Source of the DNA: SIG622 sp045604705
Lineage (GTDB): Bacteria > Bacillota > Clostridia > Oscillospirales > CAG-382
DNA: 19,495 bases
Reading direction: 5' to 3'
Assembly: GCA_045604705.1 (NCBI GenBank)
Contig: JAZUOO010000041.1
Location: 1-19,495 of the forward strand
In this document: in pieces, positions 5,641 to 14,304 of the stretch
Position numbering within the stretch: position 1 is the stretch's first letter
Layout: each line of letters starts with the position of its first letter
Notes under the pieces: model-generated
The model's input: the letters and a program-made list of their open reading frames with translations, nothing else
Database searches by the model: none
What the model was told of the DNA's origin: nothing
Program-made: the position numbers and the translations under genes

Positions 5641-5816
5641 TTGCATTATAATCGCTAGTATTGTGCAATGGTAGAATGAAGCTCTATACCCATTCGACAA
5701 AAAATGACAAAAAAATCGTTGTCGGAAACAGAGAACTTTCACTCGAAAACGCCCGAAATTTCAGCGATTTAAATAAGAAAAAGCGGAAAATAAAGACCCA
5801 AATTTAAGGAGTGTGA
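5641..5816 (+). promoter_or_regulatory. ~175-nt rpoB leader
   Basis: The leader contains a short stem aatgg...ccatt with inner tag/cta pairing, and a stem cgacaa/ttgtcg (near 5696-5726) around an A-rich loop. No T-run follows either stem, so they are not terminators. No leader peptide of credible length is seen. Role unknown; the structure could affect transcript stability or rpoBC feedback. Confidence 0.4.
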
Positions 5817-8800
5817 TTGCTAATTATGGTAAAACCCGTAAAACTCGGAAAAACCGTAAGACAGAGCTTTTCCAAAATCAACGAGCTGCTCGAAATGCCC
5901 AATCTTATCGAAGTTCAGAAAGAATCCTTCGACTGGTTCGTAAAAGAGGGACTTCGCGAGGTTCTCGAGGATGTTTCTCCTCTTGTTGATTATTCCGGAA
6001 ATCTCAATATCGAATTTATCGACTATTCCATCGGCGCAAAGACCAAATACCCTGTCGAGGAATGCAAGGAACGTGACGTCAACTATGCAGCACCCCTTGA
6101 AGTTAAGGTAAGACTTTCCAACAAGCTCACCGGCGAAGTTACCGATTCCAAGGTATTCATGGGAGATATTCCTCTCATGACGGAGACAGGTACATTTGTA
6201 ATCAACGGTGCGGAAAGAGTTATCGTATCTCAGATTGTCCGTTCTCCCGGTATCTATTATGAGTCGGCAACCGATAAGTCGGATAAGAAAACCTTTGCAA
6301 CAACCGTTATCCCTTACAGAGGAGCTTGGCTTGAATACGAAACGGATGCAAATGACATCTTCTATGTAAGAATAGATAAGAACAGAAAGATCCCTGTTAC
6401 GGTGCTTATCCGTGCTCTCGGCGTAGGTGCGGACAATACATCCCGTGACGATGACGTTATCGCTATGTTCGGTGATGACATCAAGGTACTTGAAACCCTC
6501 AAAAAGGATACATCCGAAACAGACGCACTTAAGAATGGCAGTACCCCCAGGGAAGAAGCCCTAAAGGAAATCTACAAGAAGCTCCGTCCCGGCGATCCGC
6601 CACTTGTTGAAAGTGCGGAAATCCTTCTCAACAACCTCTTCTTTGATGCCAAGCGTTACGATATTTCCGCTGTCGGACGTTATAAGTTCAATAAGAAGCT
6701 TGCCATCGCTAAGAGAATTGCGGGCTTTGAGCTTGCTGAGGACGTATTTTCTCCCTTTACCGGTGAGTGCCTTGCAGAAAAAGGAAAAATCCTCACCAAG
6801 GAAGAAGCAGAAAGAATTGAAAAAGCCGGCGTTTGCGAAGCATACATCATGTCCAACGAAATCAACGCTGAGCCCGTTAAGTTCAAGGTGTTTACAAACG
6901 GTGCTTGCGACATCTTCGCTCTCGAAGACGGCATAATTCCCAAGGACTATGACCTTACCTCCCTTGAAATTACGGAAAAGGTAAATGTTGCGGTTCTTAA
7001 GGAAATCCTTGAAGCAACGGACAACGAAAAGGACTTCATAGATCAGTTCGAGCTCAGACGCGATGAGCTTATCCCGAGACATATCACAAAGGAAGATATA
7101 TTCGCAACCATCAACTATCTCCTTTGCCTTGTTCACAACTCCGGTACTGTGGATGACATCGACCACCTCGGAAACAGAAGACTCAGATGTGTCGGCGAGC
7201 TTCTCCAGAATCAGATGAGAATCGGTTTTGCGAGAATGGATAAGATAGTCAAGGAAAGAATGACAATGCAGGATCAGGACAACATGAAGGTTCAGAACCT
7301 CATCAACATCCGTCCCATTGTTTCCGCAATAAAGGAATTCTTCGGCTCATCTCCGCTTTCACAGTTTATGGATCAGTCCAACCCGTTGGCGGAGCTTACT
7401 CATAAGAGAAGACTTTCAGCTCTCGGTCCGGGCGGTCTTTCACGTGACAGAGCATCCTTTGAAGTTCGAGACGTACACTATACCCATTACGGCAGAATGT
7501 GTCCCATCGAAACCCCCGAAGGTCCTAACATCGGTCTTATCTCTTATCTTTCAACTTATGCTAAAATCAACAAGTTCGGCTTTATCGAAGCTCCGTACCG
7601 TAAGGTGGACAAGGAAACCGGCAGAGTTACCGAAGAAGTTGTATACATGACGGCAGACGTGGAAGACCAGTACGTTGTTGCTCAGGCTAACGAACCTCTT
7701 ACGGACGAGGGCTACTTTGTAAATAAGAGAGTAACCGTCCGTAACAGAGAAGAAATCCTTGAAGTTGACATGGAAAAGGTTGACTTTATGGACGTATCTC
7801 CCAAGATGGTTGTATCCGTTGCAACAGCCTGCATCCCCTTCCTTGAAAACGACGATAACACCAGAGCACTCATGGGTTCAAACATGCAGAAGCAGGCAGT
7901 TCCGCTTATGATGTGTGATAATCCTATCGTTGCTACAGGTATGGAATACAAGGCAGCGGTTGACTCCGGCGTTGTAATCTGCGCAAAGGAAGACGGCGTT
8001 GTAACAAAGGTTACCTCCGACTACATCAAGATTGTGGACGACCTCGGCAACGAGCACGTTTATGAGCTTCTCAAGTTCAAGCGCTCAAACCAGGGTACCT
8101 GCGTAAACCAGAGACCTATAGTTGACTCCGGCGAACGTGTAACCAAGGGACAGGTAATTGCTGACGGTCCTGCAACAAAGAACGGTGAAATTGCCCTCGG
8201 TAAGAACGCCCTTATAGGCTTTATGACATGGGAGGGCTACAACTACGAGGACGCCGTACTCCTTAATGAAAATCTCGTCAGAAATGATGTTTATACATCA
8301 ATCCACATCGAAGAATACACCCACGAAGCAAGAGATACGAAGCTTGGTCCGGAAGAAATCACAAGAGAAATCCCCAATGTCGGCGAAGATGCTCTTAAGA
8401 ACCTTACTCTTGACGGTATCATCTGCAAGGGTGCAGAGGTTCAGGCGGGCGATATTCTCGTAGGTAAGGTAACACCAAAGGGAGAAACAGAGCTTACAGC
8501 AGAAGAAAGACTTCTCCGTGCAATCTTCGGTGAAAAGGCAAGAGAAGTAAGAGATACATCCCTGAGAGTTCCCCACGGTGAATCAGGTATTATCCTTGAT
8601 GTCAAGGAGTTTACAAGAGAAAACGGCGATGAGCTCGGTCCGGGTGTAAACAAGGTAGTTAAAATATACATTGCACAGAAGAGAAAAATCTCTGTCGGAG
8701 ATAAAATGGCGGGTCGTCACGGTAACAAGGGTGTCGTTTCAAGAATTCTTCCTCCCGAAGATATGCCATTCCTCGCAGACGGTACTCCTCTTGACATCGT

Positions 8801-9569
8801 GCTAAATCCCTTGGGCGTTCCTTCTCGAATGAATATCGGACAGGTGCTTGAAGTGCATCTGGGTATTGCGGCAAAGAAGCTTGGCTGGAAGATTATGACT
8901 CCCGTATTTGACGGTGCAAACGAAAAGGACATCGACGAATGCCTTAAAATGGCAGGTATGTCCGAGGACGGTAAGTCTATACTTTACGACGGACGTACCG
9001 GTGAGAGATTTGATAACCCCGTAACGGTAGGTATCATGTACTACCTCAAGCTCCATCACCTTGTTGACGATAAGATTCACGCACGTTCCACAGGTCCTTA
9101 CTCACTTGTTACTCAGCAGCCTCTTGGCGGTAAAGCTCAGTTTGGCGGTCAGAGATTCGGAGAAATGGAAGTTTGGGCTCTCGAGGCTTACGGCGCAGCA
9201 TATACACTTCAGGAAATCCTCACCGTTAAGTCCGATGACGTTGTAGGACGTGTAAAGGCTTATGAGGCGATAGTAAAGGGACAGAACATCCCGACTCCCG
9301 GTGTTCCCGAATCCTTTAAGGTACTTGTGCGTGAGCTTCAGTCTCTTGCACTTGACATTCAGATTCTCGATAATGACGGAAACGAAATCAGACTCAAGGA
9401 TTATTCCGACGATACCGAAATGCTCCGTAACATCCCCGGTTCAAGCGAAGACTTCGCCAAGGACGAGGAATATGTTACAAACGAAGATGAGCTCGCAGGA
9501 AGCTTCAGAACAGGCGAAGCGGACGAAATGGACTCAGACGCAGATCTCGATTTCGGTGACGGTCAGTAA
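5817..9569 (+). CDS. rpoB: DNA-directed RNA polymerase beta subunit
   Basis: The product has 1250 residues and makes up, with beta', the catalytic core of RNA polymerase. Landmarks in order are the N-terminal VRQSFSKINELLEMPNLIEVQ; the beta-lobe NGAERVIVSQIVRSPG; the rifampicin region GSSPLSQFMDQ followed by LTHKRRLSALGPGG (about 510-540); MCPIETPEGPNIGLI; the active-site segment VGDKMAGRHGNKG (about 960-972); and the C-terminal clamp GGKAQFGGQRFGEMEVWALEAYGA. The usual resistance positions are wild type in the pattern seen in sensitive Firmicutes. It is ~55 residues longer than B. subtilis RpoB and ends in an acidic tail. TTG 5817 lies five bases after aaggag; ATG 5826 in the same frame is the alternative, at 14-base spacing. 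It is first in the rpoBC operon. Confidence 0.98.
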   Translation: MLIMVKPVKLGKTVRQSFSKINELLEMPNLIEVQKESFDWFVKEGLREVLEDVSPLVDYSGNLNIEFIDYSIGAKTKYPVEECKERDVNYAAPLEVKVRLSNKLTGEVTDSKVFMGDIPLMTETGTFVINGAERVIVSQIVRSPGIYYESATDKSDKKTFATTVIPYRGAWLEYETDANDIFYVRIDKNRKIPVTVLIRALGVGADNTSRDDDVIAMFGDDIKVLETLKKDTSETDALKNGSTPREEALKEIYKKLRPGDPPLVESAEILLNNLFFDAKRYDISAVGRYKFNKKLAIAKRIAGFELAEDVFSPFTGECLAEKGKILTKEEAERIEKAGVCEAYIMSNEINAEPVKFKVFTNGACDIFALEDGIIPKDYDLTSLEITEKVNVAVLKEILEATDNEKDFIDQFELRRDELIPRHITKEDIFATINYLLCLVHNSGTVDDIDHLGNRRLRCVGELLQNQMRIGFARMDKIVKERMTMQDQDNMKVQNLINIRPIVSAIKEFFGSSPLSQFMDQSNPLAELTHKRRLSALGPGGLSRDRASFEVRDVHYTHYGRMCPIETPEGPNIGLISYLSTYAKINKFGFIEAPYRKVDKETGRVTEEVVYMTADVEDQYVVAQANEPLTDEGYFVNKRVTVRNREEILEVDMEKVDFMDVSPKMVVSVATACIPFLENDDNTRALMGSNMQKQAVPLMMCDNPIVATGMEYKAAVDSGVVICAKEDGVVTKVTSDYIKIVDDLGNEHVYELLKFKRSNQGTCVNQRPIVDSGERVTKGQVIADGPATKNGEIALGKNALIGFMTWEGYNYEDAVLLNENLVRNDVYTSIHIEEYTHEARDTKLGPEEITREIPNVGEDALKNLTLDGIICKGAEVQAGDILVGKVTPKGETELTAEERLLRAIFGEKAREVRDTSLRVPHGESGIILDVKEFTRENGDELGPGVNKVVKIYIAQKRKISVGDKMAGRHGNKGVVSRILPPEDMPFLADGTPLDIVLNPLGVPSRMNIGQVLEVHLGIAAKKLGWKIMTPVFDGANEKDIDECLKMAGMSEDGKSILYDGRTGERFDNPVTVGIMYYLKLHHLVDDKIHARSTGPYSLVTQQPLGGKAQFGGQRFGEMEVWALEAYGAAYTLQEILTVKSDDVVGRVKAYEAIVKGQNIPTPGVPESFKVLVRELQSLALDIQILDNDGNEIRLKDYSDDTEMLRNIPGSSEDFAKDEEYVTNEDELAGSFRTGEADEMDSDADLDFGDGQ

Positions 9570-9680
9570 TAAATTTCCCGAAAAACCGATTGCGGTATAA
9601 AGAATAAGAGTAACATATTGCGTAAACGAAATATGCGGGTATTTCTACCCGTGACTACAAGTAAAGGAGCGCATATATAG
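9570..9680 (+). promoter_or_regulatory. rpoB-rpoC spacer with a small hairpin
   Basis: In this 111-bp spacer, cgggta (9636-9641) pairs exactly with tacccg (9646-9651) around a tttc loop. No T-run follows, so rpoC is probably read through from rpoB. The hairpin could be a processing or stability element. Confidence 0.5.
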
Positions 9681-12600
9681 ATGGATCAGATGCAGCATAA
9701 TGAATTTGATGCAATAAAAATCGGTCTTGCCGACCCGGATATGATACGTCAGTGGTCATACGGCGAGGTTAAAAAGGCGGAAACCATAAACTACCGTACC
9801 CAGAAGCCGGAAAAAGAGGGTCTTTTCTGTGAAAAAATCTTCGGACCGACAAAAGACCTTGAATGCAGCTGCGGAAAATACAAGAGAGTACGCTACAAGG
9901 GCAAGGTCTGCGAAAAGTGCGGCGTTGAAATAACAACAAACAAAGTAAGAAGAGAAAGAATGGGTCATATCGAGCTTGCGGCTCCCGTTTCCCATATCTG
10001 GTACTTTAAGGCTATTCCCTCAAGAATGGGACTTTTGCTTGATATTTCTCCAAAGATTCTTGAAAAGGTACTGTACTTCGCTCAGTTCATCGTAACAGAT
10101 CCCGGCGTTGGTACAAACCTTATCCTCGGTCAGCCTCTTACAATGGAAGAATATGCTGACAGACGTGAAAAGTTCGGTGACGGCTTCAAGGCTGAAATGG
10201 GTGCTGAGGCAATTAAGGCACTTCTTCAGCAGATAGATTGCGAAAAGCTCGCAGAACAGCTTAAAGCCGAGCTTGCAGAGTCCACAGGACAGAAGCAGGT
10301 AAGAATCGTAAAGAGACTTGAAGTTGTAGAAGCGTTCAGAAAAAGCGGCAACAAGCCCGAGTGGATGATCCTCGACGTTGTTCCGGTTATTCCTCCGGAA
10401 ATCCGTCCCATGGTACAGCTCGACGGCGGACGCTTTGCAACAAATGACCTTAATGACCTGTACAGACGAGTCATTAACAGAAATAACAGACTTAAAAAGC
10501 TTATAGAGCTTCATGCTCCCAATATCATTATCAGAAACGAAAAGAGAATGCTTCAGGAAGCTGTTGACGCTCTTATCGACAACGGCAGACGTGGAAGACC
10601 CGTTACAGGTCCATCCAACAGACCCCTTAAGTCTCTTTCCGAAATGCTCAGAGGTAAGCAGGGACGTTTTCGTCAGAACCTTCTCGGTAAGCGTGTTGAC
10701 TATTCCGGACGTTCTGTTATCGTCGTAGGTCCCGACCTTAAGATTTATCAGTGCGGTTTGCCGAAAGAAATGGCTCTCGAGCTGTTCAAGCCCTTTATTA
10801 TGAAGAGACTTACCGATACAGGCAAAGCTCAGAATATCAAGGACGCAAAGAAGAAAGTAGAACACGTAAACGAGGAAGTGTGGGACGCACTGGAAGTTGT
10901 TATCAAGGAGCACCCCGTGCTTCTCAACCGTGCGCCTACGCTCCACAGACTTTCAATTCAGGCATTTGAGCCGGTACTTGTTGAGGGTCGTGCGATAAAG
11001 CTTCATCCCCTCGTTTGTACAGCGTTCAACGCCGACTTCGACGGTGACCAGATGCCTGTACACGTTCCGCTTTCCGCAGAAGCTCAGATTGAAGCTCGCT
11101 TCCTCATGCTCTCTGCAAATAACCTCTTAAAGCCGGTTAACGGTCGTGCGGTTACAGTTCCTACACAGGATATGGTACTCGGTTCATTCTATCTTACACT
11201 TGAAAAGAGTGGTGAACCCGGTGACCCGGTAGAGGACGAAAACGGCGAACTCGTATACAAAACATTCCGTGACTTCGATGAAGCTATGATGGCTTACACC
11301 AACGGTGACATCGGACTTCACACTCCCATAAAGATTAAGCGTGAAAAGCTTGATAAGGACGGCAACGTAATTAAGTCCAAGCACGTTCCCGGAACACTCG
11401 GCAGATTCATCTTCAACCAGCCTATTCCTCAGGATCTCCACTTCATCGAGAGAAACGAGGAAAACGAGCTTGACCTTGAAATCAACTGCCAGGTAACAAA
11501 GGATGAGCTCGGTAAGATAGTTGACAACTGTATCAAGTATCACGGTATCGCAACAACAGCAATTGTCCTTGACAAGATTAAGGAAATGGGCTATAAGTAC
11601 TCCACACGTGGCTCTATCTCCATATCTGTTGCGGATATGACGGTTCCTCCGCAGAAGAAGATCATTATCTCTGAAGCGGAAAAGCAGGTTGAGCTTATTT
11701 CCAAGTTCTACGCAAGAGGTCGCTTCTCTAACGAGGAAAGATACCGATCTGTCATCAAGGTTTGGGAAGAAGCTACAAACGAAGTAACAAAGGCTCTTAC
11801 AAAGAACCTTGACAAATACAACAATATTAAGATGATGGCTGACTCAGGTGCGAGAGGTAGTATCAAGCAGATTCGTCAGCTTGCCGGTATGCGTGGTCTT
11901 ATGGCTTCAACCTCCGGTAAGACTATCGAGCTTCCTATCAAGGCTAACTTCCGTGAAGGTTTGAATATCTTGGAATACTTCATCGCCGCAAAGGGTGCGC
12001 GTAAGGGTCTTGCGGATACGGCTCTTAGAACTGCCGACTCAGGTTACCTTACACGTCGTCTTGTTGACGTTTCACAGGATGTTATCATCAGAGAAATTGA
12101 CTGTCATGATGACGTTGGTCTGTGGGTATACAGTATTTATGATACCTCAAAGATTGTTCCCGTTGATGAAAATGCAATCGGCAAGATAATCGTTACAGAT
12201 GTTTACGGAGGTGCTCAGCCTATCGCACTTGTCGGTACCGTTGTAACAGAGAAGCTTCTTGAAACACTGCGCGAGAACCACATTTCCGAAATCAATATCG
12301 GTATGGAACTTGTCGAACCGCTTGAAGACAGACTTCTCGGTAGATACACCGTTCACGATCTTGTTCATCCGGAAACAGGCGAGCTTATCGTTGCTGCAAA
12401 CACAATGCTGGATGAGGACGATGTAAACAAGGTTATCGCGGCAGGTATTACAAGAGTTTGTATCAGATCCACACTTAATTGCCGTGCAAAGCATGGTGTG
12501 TGTGCTCACTGCTACGGTGCAGACCTTGCTTCCGGAAAGCCCGTAAATATCGGTGAATCCGTTGGTATCATTGCAGCTCAGTCTATCGGCGAACCGGGTA

Positions 12601-13583
12601 CACAGCTTACCATGAGAACTTTCCATACGGGCGGTGTCGCAGGTAACGATATTACACAGGGTCTTCCGAGAGTTGAAGAGCTCTTTGAAGCAAGAAGACC
12701 TAAGAAGACAGCTACGGTTGTTGAAATAGACGGTAAGGTTGAAATCGAGGAAAAGAACTCCAAGAAGTCTGTTAAGGTAACAGGTCTTGACGGAGATGAA
12801 AGAGTATACGCATTCCCGAAATCTCAGAGACTGCTTGTTGAAAACGGTGCATTTATCACAAAGGGCACACTTCTCACAGAGGGAACAATGAGTCCCGCAG
12901 ATATAGTTAAGGTTAACGGTCTTAATGCGGTTTACGAATACCTTATCAAGGAAATTCAGAAGGTTTACCGTATCCAAGGTGTTGATATTAACGACAAGCA
13001 TATCGAAGTTATCTCCCGTCAGATGACCAGAAAAGTAAAGGTAGAAACAGCAGGCTCTACAGACCTTCTTGCAGGAAGTGTCATTGATATTTCCGAGTTC
13101 AACGAAAGAAACAAGGAAATCGAAGACAGACTCGCAGCAGGCGAGGTTGGTATTGCACCGGCTACCTGTTCTCCTGTACTTCTCGGTATCACAAAGGCAT
13201 CTCTCTCCACAGAAAGCTTTATGTCCGCAGCTTCCTTCCAGGAAACGACAAAGGTTCTCACCGAAGCCGCTATCAAGGGTAAGGTTGATCACCTTATGGG
13301 ACTTAAAGAAAATGTTATCATCGGTAAGCTCATTCCTGCAGGTACAGGTATGGAACTCTACCGCGGCGTTGAAATTGCAGACAAGGACAATGCAGCTGTT
13401 GAGATACCCGATGATTCCGATCTTGATGAGATCCCGAAATTCGCTGTAGACAAAGTAAGGATATTTGCCGATGACGATTCCGAGGGCGGTTCCGAGGACG
13501 CTTCCGAAGCAGGTGAAGACCTTGATCTCGATTTCGAGCTTGATCTGAATCTCGGCGAAGAAGCTGAAGCTGATGAAGAGTAA
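9681..13583 (+). CDS. rpoC: DNA-directed RNA polymerase beta' subunit
   Basis: The product has 1300 residues and is the other large catalytic subunit. The first zinc site is C62-x-C64...C77-x-x-C80. The catalytic magnesium site is N450-A-D-F-D-G-D-Q-M458, with D452, D454 and D456 intact. The second zinc cluster includes CRAKHGVCAHCYG (about residues 935-947). The trigger-loop/bridge-helix region includes GARGSIKQIRQLAGMRGLM, and the C-terminal part has FHTGGVAGNDITQGLPRVEELFEAR. It is about 100 residues longer than B. subtilis RpoC; about 70 of these form an acidic tail after GKLIPAGTGMELYRG. The start is ATG 9681 with aaaggag 11 bases upstream; ATG 9690 is in frame. A terminator follows the stop closely, so the operon ends here. 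Confidence 0.98.
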   Translation: MDQMQHNEFDAIKIGLADPDMIRQWSYGEVKKAETINYRTQKPEKEGLFCEKIFGPTKDLECSCGKYKRVRYKGKVCEKCGVEITTNKVRRERMGHIELAAPVSHIWYFKAIPSRMGLLLDISPKILEKVLYFAQFIVTDPGVGTNLILGQPLTMEEYADRREKFGDGFKAEMGAEAIKALLQQIDCEKLAEQLKAELAESTGQKQVRIVKRLEVVEAFRKSGNKPEWMILDVVPVIPPEIRPMVQLDGGRFATNDLNDLYRRVINRNNRLKKLIELHAPNIIIRNEKRMLQEAVDALIDNGRRGRPVTGPSNRPLKSLSEMLRGKQGRFRQNLLGKRVDYSGRSVIVVGPDLKIYQCGLPKEMALELFKPFIMKRLTDTGKAQNIKDAKKKVEHVNEEVWDALEVVIKEHPVLLNRAPTLHRLSIQAFEPVLVEGRAIKLHPLVCTAFNADFDGDQMPVHVPLSAEAQIEARFLMLSANNLLKPVNGRAVTVPTQDMVLGSFYLTLEKSGEPGDPVEDENGELVYKTFRDFDEAMMAYTNGDIGLHTPIKIKREKLDKDGNVIKSKHVPGTLGRFIFNQPIPQDLHFIERNEENELDLEINCQVTKDELGKIVDNCIKYHGIATTAIVLDKIKEMGYKYSTRGSISISVADMTVPPQKKIIISEAEKQVELISKFYARGRFSNEERYRSVIKVWEEATNEVTKALTKNLDKYNNIKMMADSGARGSIKQIRQLAGMRGLMASTSGKTIELPIKANFREGLNILEYFIAAKGARKGLADTALRTADSGYLTRRLVDVSQDVIIREIDCHDDVGLWVYSIYDTSKIVPVDENAIGKIIVTDVYGGAQPIALVGTVVTEKLLETLRENHISEINIGMELVEPLEDRLLGRYTVHDLVHPETGELIVAANTMLDEDDVNKVIAAGITRVCIRSTLNCRAKHGVCAHCYGADLASGKPVNIGESVGIIAAQSIGEPGTQLTMRTFHTGGVAGNDITQGLPRVEELFEARRPKKTATVVEIDGKVEIEEKNSKKSVKVTGLDGDERVYAFPKSQRLLVENGAFITKGTLLTEGTMSPADIVKVNGLNAVYEYLIKEIQKVYRIQGVDINDKHIEVISRQMTRKVKVETAGSTDLLAGSVIDISEFNERNKEIEDRLAAGEVGIAPATCSPVLLGITKASLSTESFMSAASFQETTKVLTEAAIKGKVDHLMGLKENVIIGKLIPAGTGMELYRGVEIADKDNAAVEIPDDSDLDEIPKFAVDKVRIFADDDSEGGSEDASEAGEDLDLDFELDLNLGEEAEADEE

Positions 13584-13601
13584 TTATTAAAACAATAAAA
13601 T

Positions 13602-13633
13602 GAGGGTGTATCAAATCGGTACATCCTCTTTTG
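13602..13633 (+). terminator. Terminator of rpoBC
   Basis: gagggtgta (13602-13610) pairs with tacatcctc (13620-13628) with one G-T wobble and a 9-nt loop, followed by TTTT. It lies 18 bp past the rpoC stop. Confidence 0.8.
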
Positions 13634-13705
13634 TGTTATATTTGGCAACATCCGAAAACTCATTTTCCGGGAGCGGAAATTTTTTACTTTTTTAGCGAAA
13701 AGCAC

Positions 13706-13734
13706 TTGACAAATACTGTATTATCTGTTATAAT
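13706..13734 (+). promoter_or_regulatory. Sigma-A promoter of the GntR-ABC operon
   Basis: Exact consensus: TTGACA 13706-13711, 17-bp spacer, TATAAT 13729-13734. So strong a promoter suits a unit that is normally held off by a repressor. Confidence 0.9.
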
Positions 13735-13739
13735 ACAGT
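13715..13739 (+). promoter_or_regulatory. Operator palindrome overlapping the GntR-ABC promoter
   Basis: actgtattat (13715-13724) and ataatacagt (13730-13739) are perfect reverse complements around five bases. The site covers most of the spacer and the whole -10 box. Its size and place fit a dimeric GntR/YtrA repressor made by the first gene of the operon. A weaker overlapping pair, ctgtta (13725-13730) / taacacag (13742-13749), lies just downstream. Confidence 0.65.
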
Positions 13740-13740
13740 T

Positions 13741-13887
13741 GTAACACAGTAGGGGGTACACCTGCGTGTACGCGCGCAGCAGGGATCGCAATTGTTCCAA
13801 TTTGCACAATGCATTGTGGGCAAACTTACTTAATTGTTAATTATGCATTACACATTAAAAATTCGACTTCCCGAAAGGAGGGAAAGC
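13741..13887 (+). promoter_or_regulatory. GntR-ABC operon leader with two hairpins
   Basis: gtacac (13756-13761) pairs with gtgtac (13766-13771). tttgc-acaat (13801-13810) pairs with attgt...gcaaa (13813-13824) with a GG bulge. Neither is followed by a T-run. The last part, rich in aatt/tgcatta, resembles the AT-rich spacer near 3708-3732. No leader peptide is convincing. Confidence 0.4.
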
Positions 13888-14280
13888 ATGATAACTTTGG
13901 ATTATGCCGACAAACGGCCGTTGTATGAGCAGACCAAAGAAAAGCTACGTGAGTTGATAATATCGGGGGTACTGAAGCCCCACGACAAAATTCCGTCGGT
14001 AAGAGAGCTTGCCACAAAGCTTTCCATAAATCCCAACACGATACAAAAAGCGTATCATGAACTTGAAAAGGAGGGCTACATTTACTCGGTTGCCGCAAAG
14101 GGGAACTATGTGTCGCCCCGTGAGAGTACGGATGCAGGTAATGCCGCAAGAATGGATGAGCTTTACGGAAATCTCAGAGGCTTACTTTCCGAGATGAAGT
14201 TTCTCGGAGCACATAAGGATGATATTCTGCTTATTGCCGATGAAGTTTTTACGACAAACAATGACGACAAGAACAAGTAA
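13888..14280 (+). CDS. GntR-family transcriptional regulator, YtrA subfamily
   Basis: The product has 130 residues, the short length typical of the YtrA subfamily: a winged helix-turn-helix and a small C-terminal dimerisation helix, with no large ligand domain. The N-terminal PLYEQTKEKLRELIISGVLKP and IPSVRELATKLSINPNTIQKAYHELEKEGY are characteristic GntR helix-turn-helix sequence. The start is ATG 13888, five bases after aaaggaggg; a longer frame from 13834 has no binding site. It is the first gene of a three-gene operon, 24 bp before an ABC ATPase, as in the B. subtilis ytr operon that reacts to cell-wall antibiotics. It probably represses its own operon through the palindrome at 13715-13739. 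Confidence 0.92.
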   Translation: MITLDYADKRPLYEQTKEKLRELIISGVLKPHDKIPSVRELATKLSINPNTIQKAYHELEKEGYIYSVAAKGNYVSPRESTDAGNAARMDELYGNLRGLLSEMKFLGAHKDDILLIADEVFTTNNDDKNK

Positions 14281-14304
14281 AATTTTTAAGGAGGTAGTAT
14301 AGTA

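Noticed and set aside
7341..7440. Rifampicin-resistance change in RpoB
   Set aside because: The core LSQFMDQ and THKRRLSALGP residues match sensitive Firmicutes; the proline before LSQ is not, to my knowledge, a resistance residue.
9636..9651. Terminator between rpoB and rpoC
   Set aside because: A perfect small hairpin but no T-run follows; rpoBC are expected to be co-transcribed.
12147..13292. 381-residue minus-strand frame
   Set aside because: Shadow of rpoC; no binding site and no recognisable domain.
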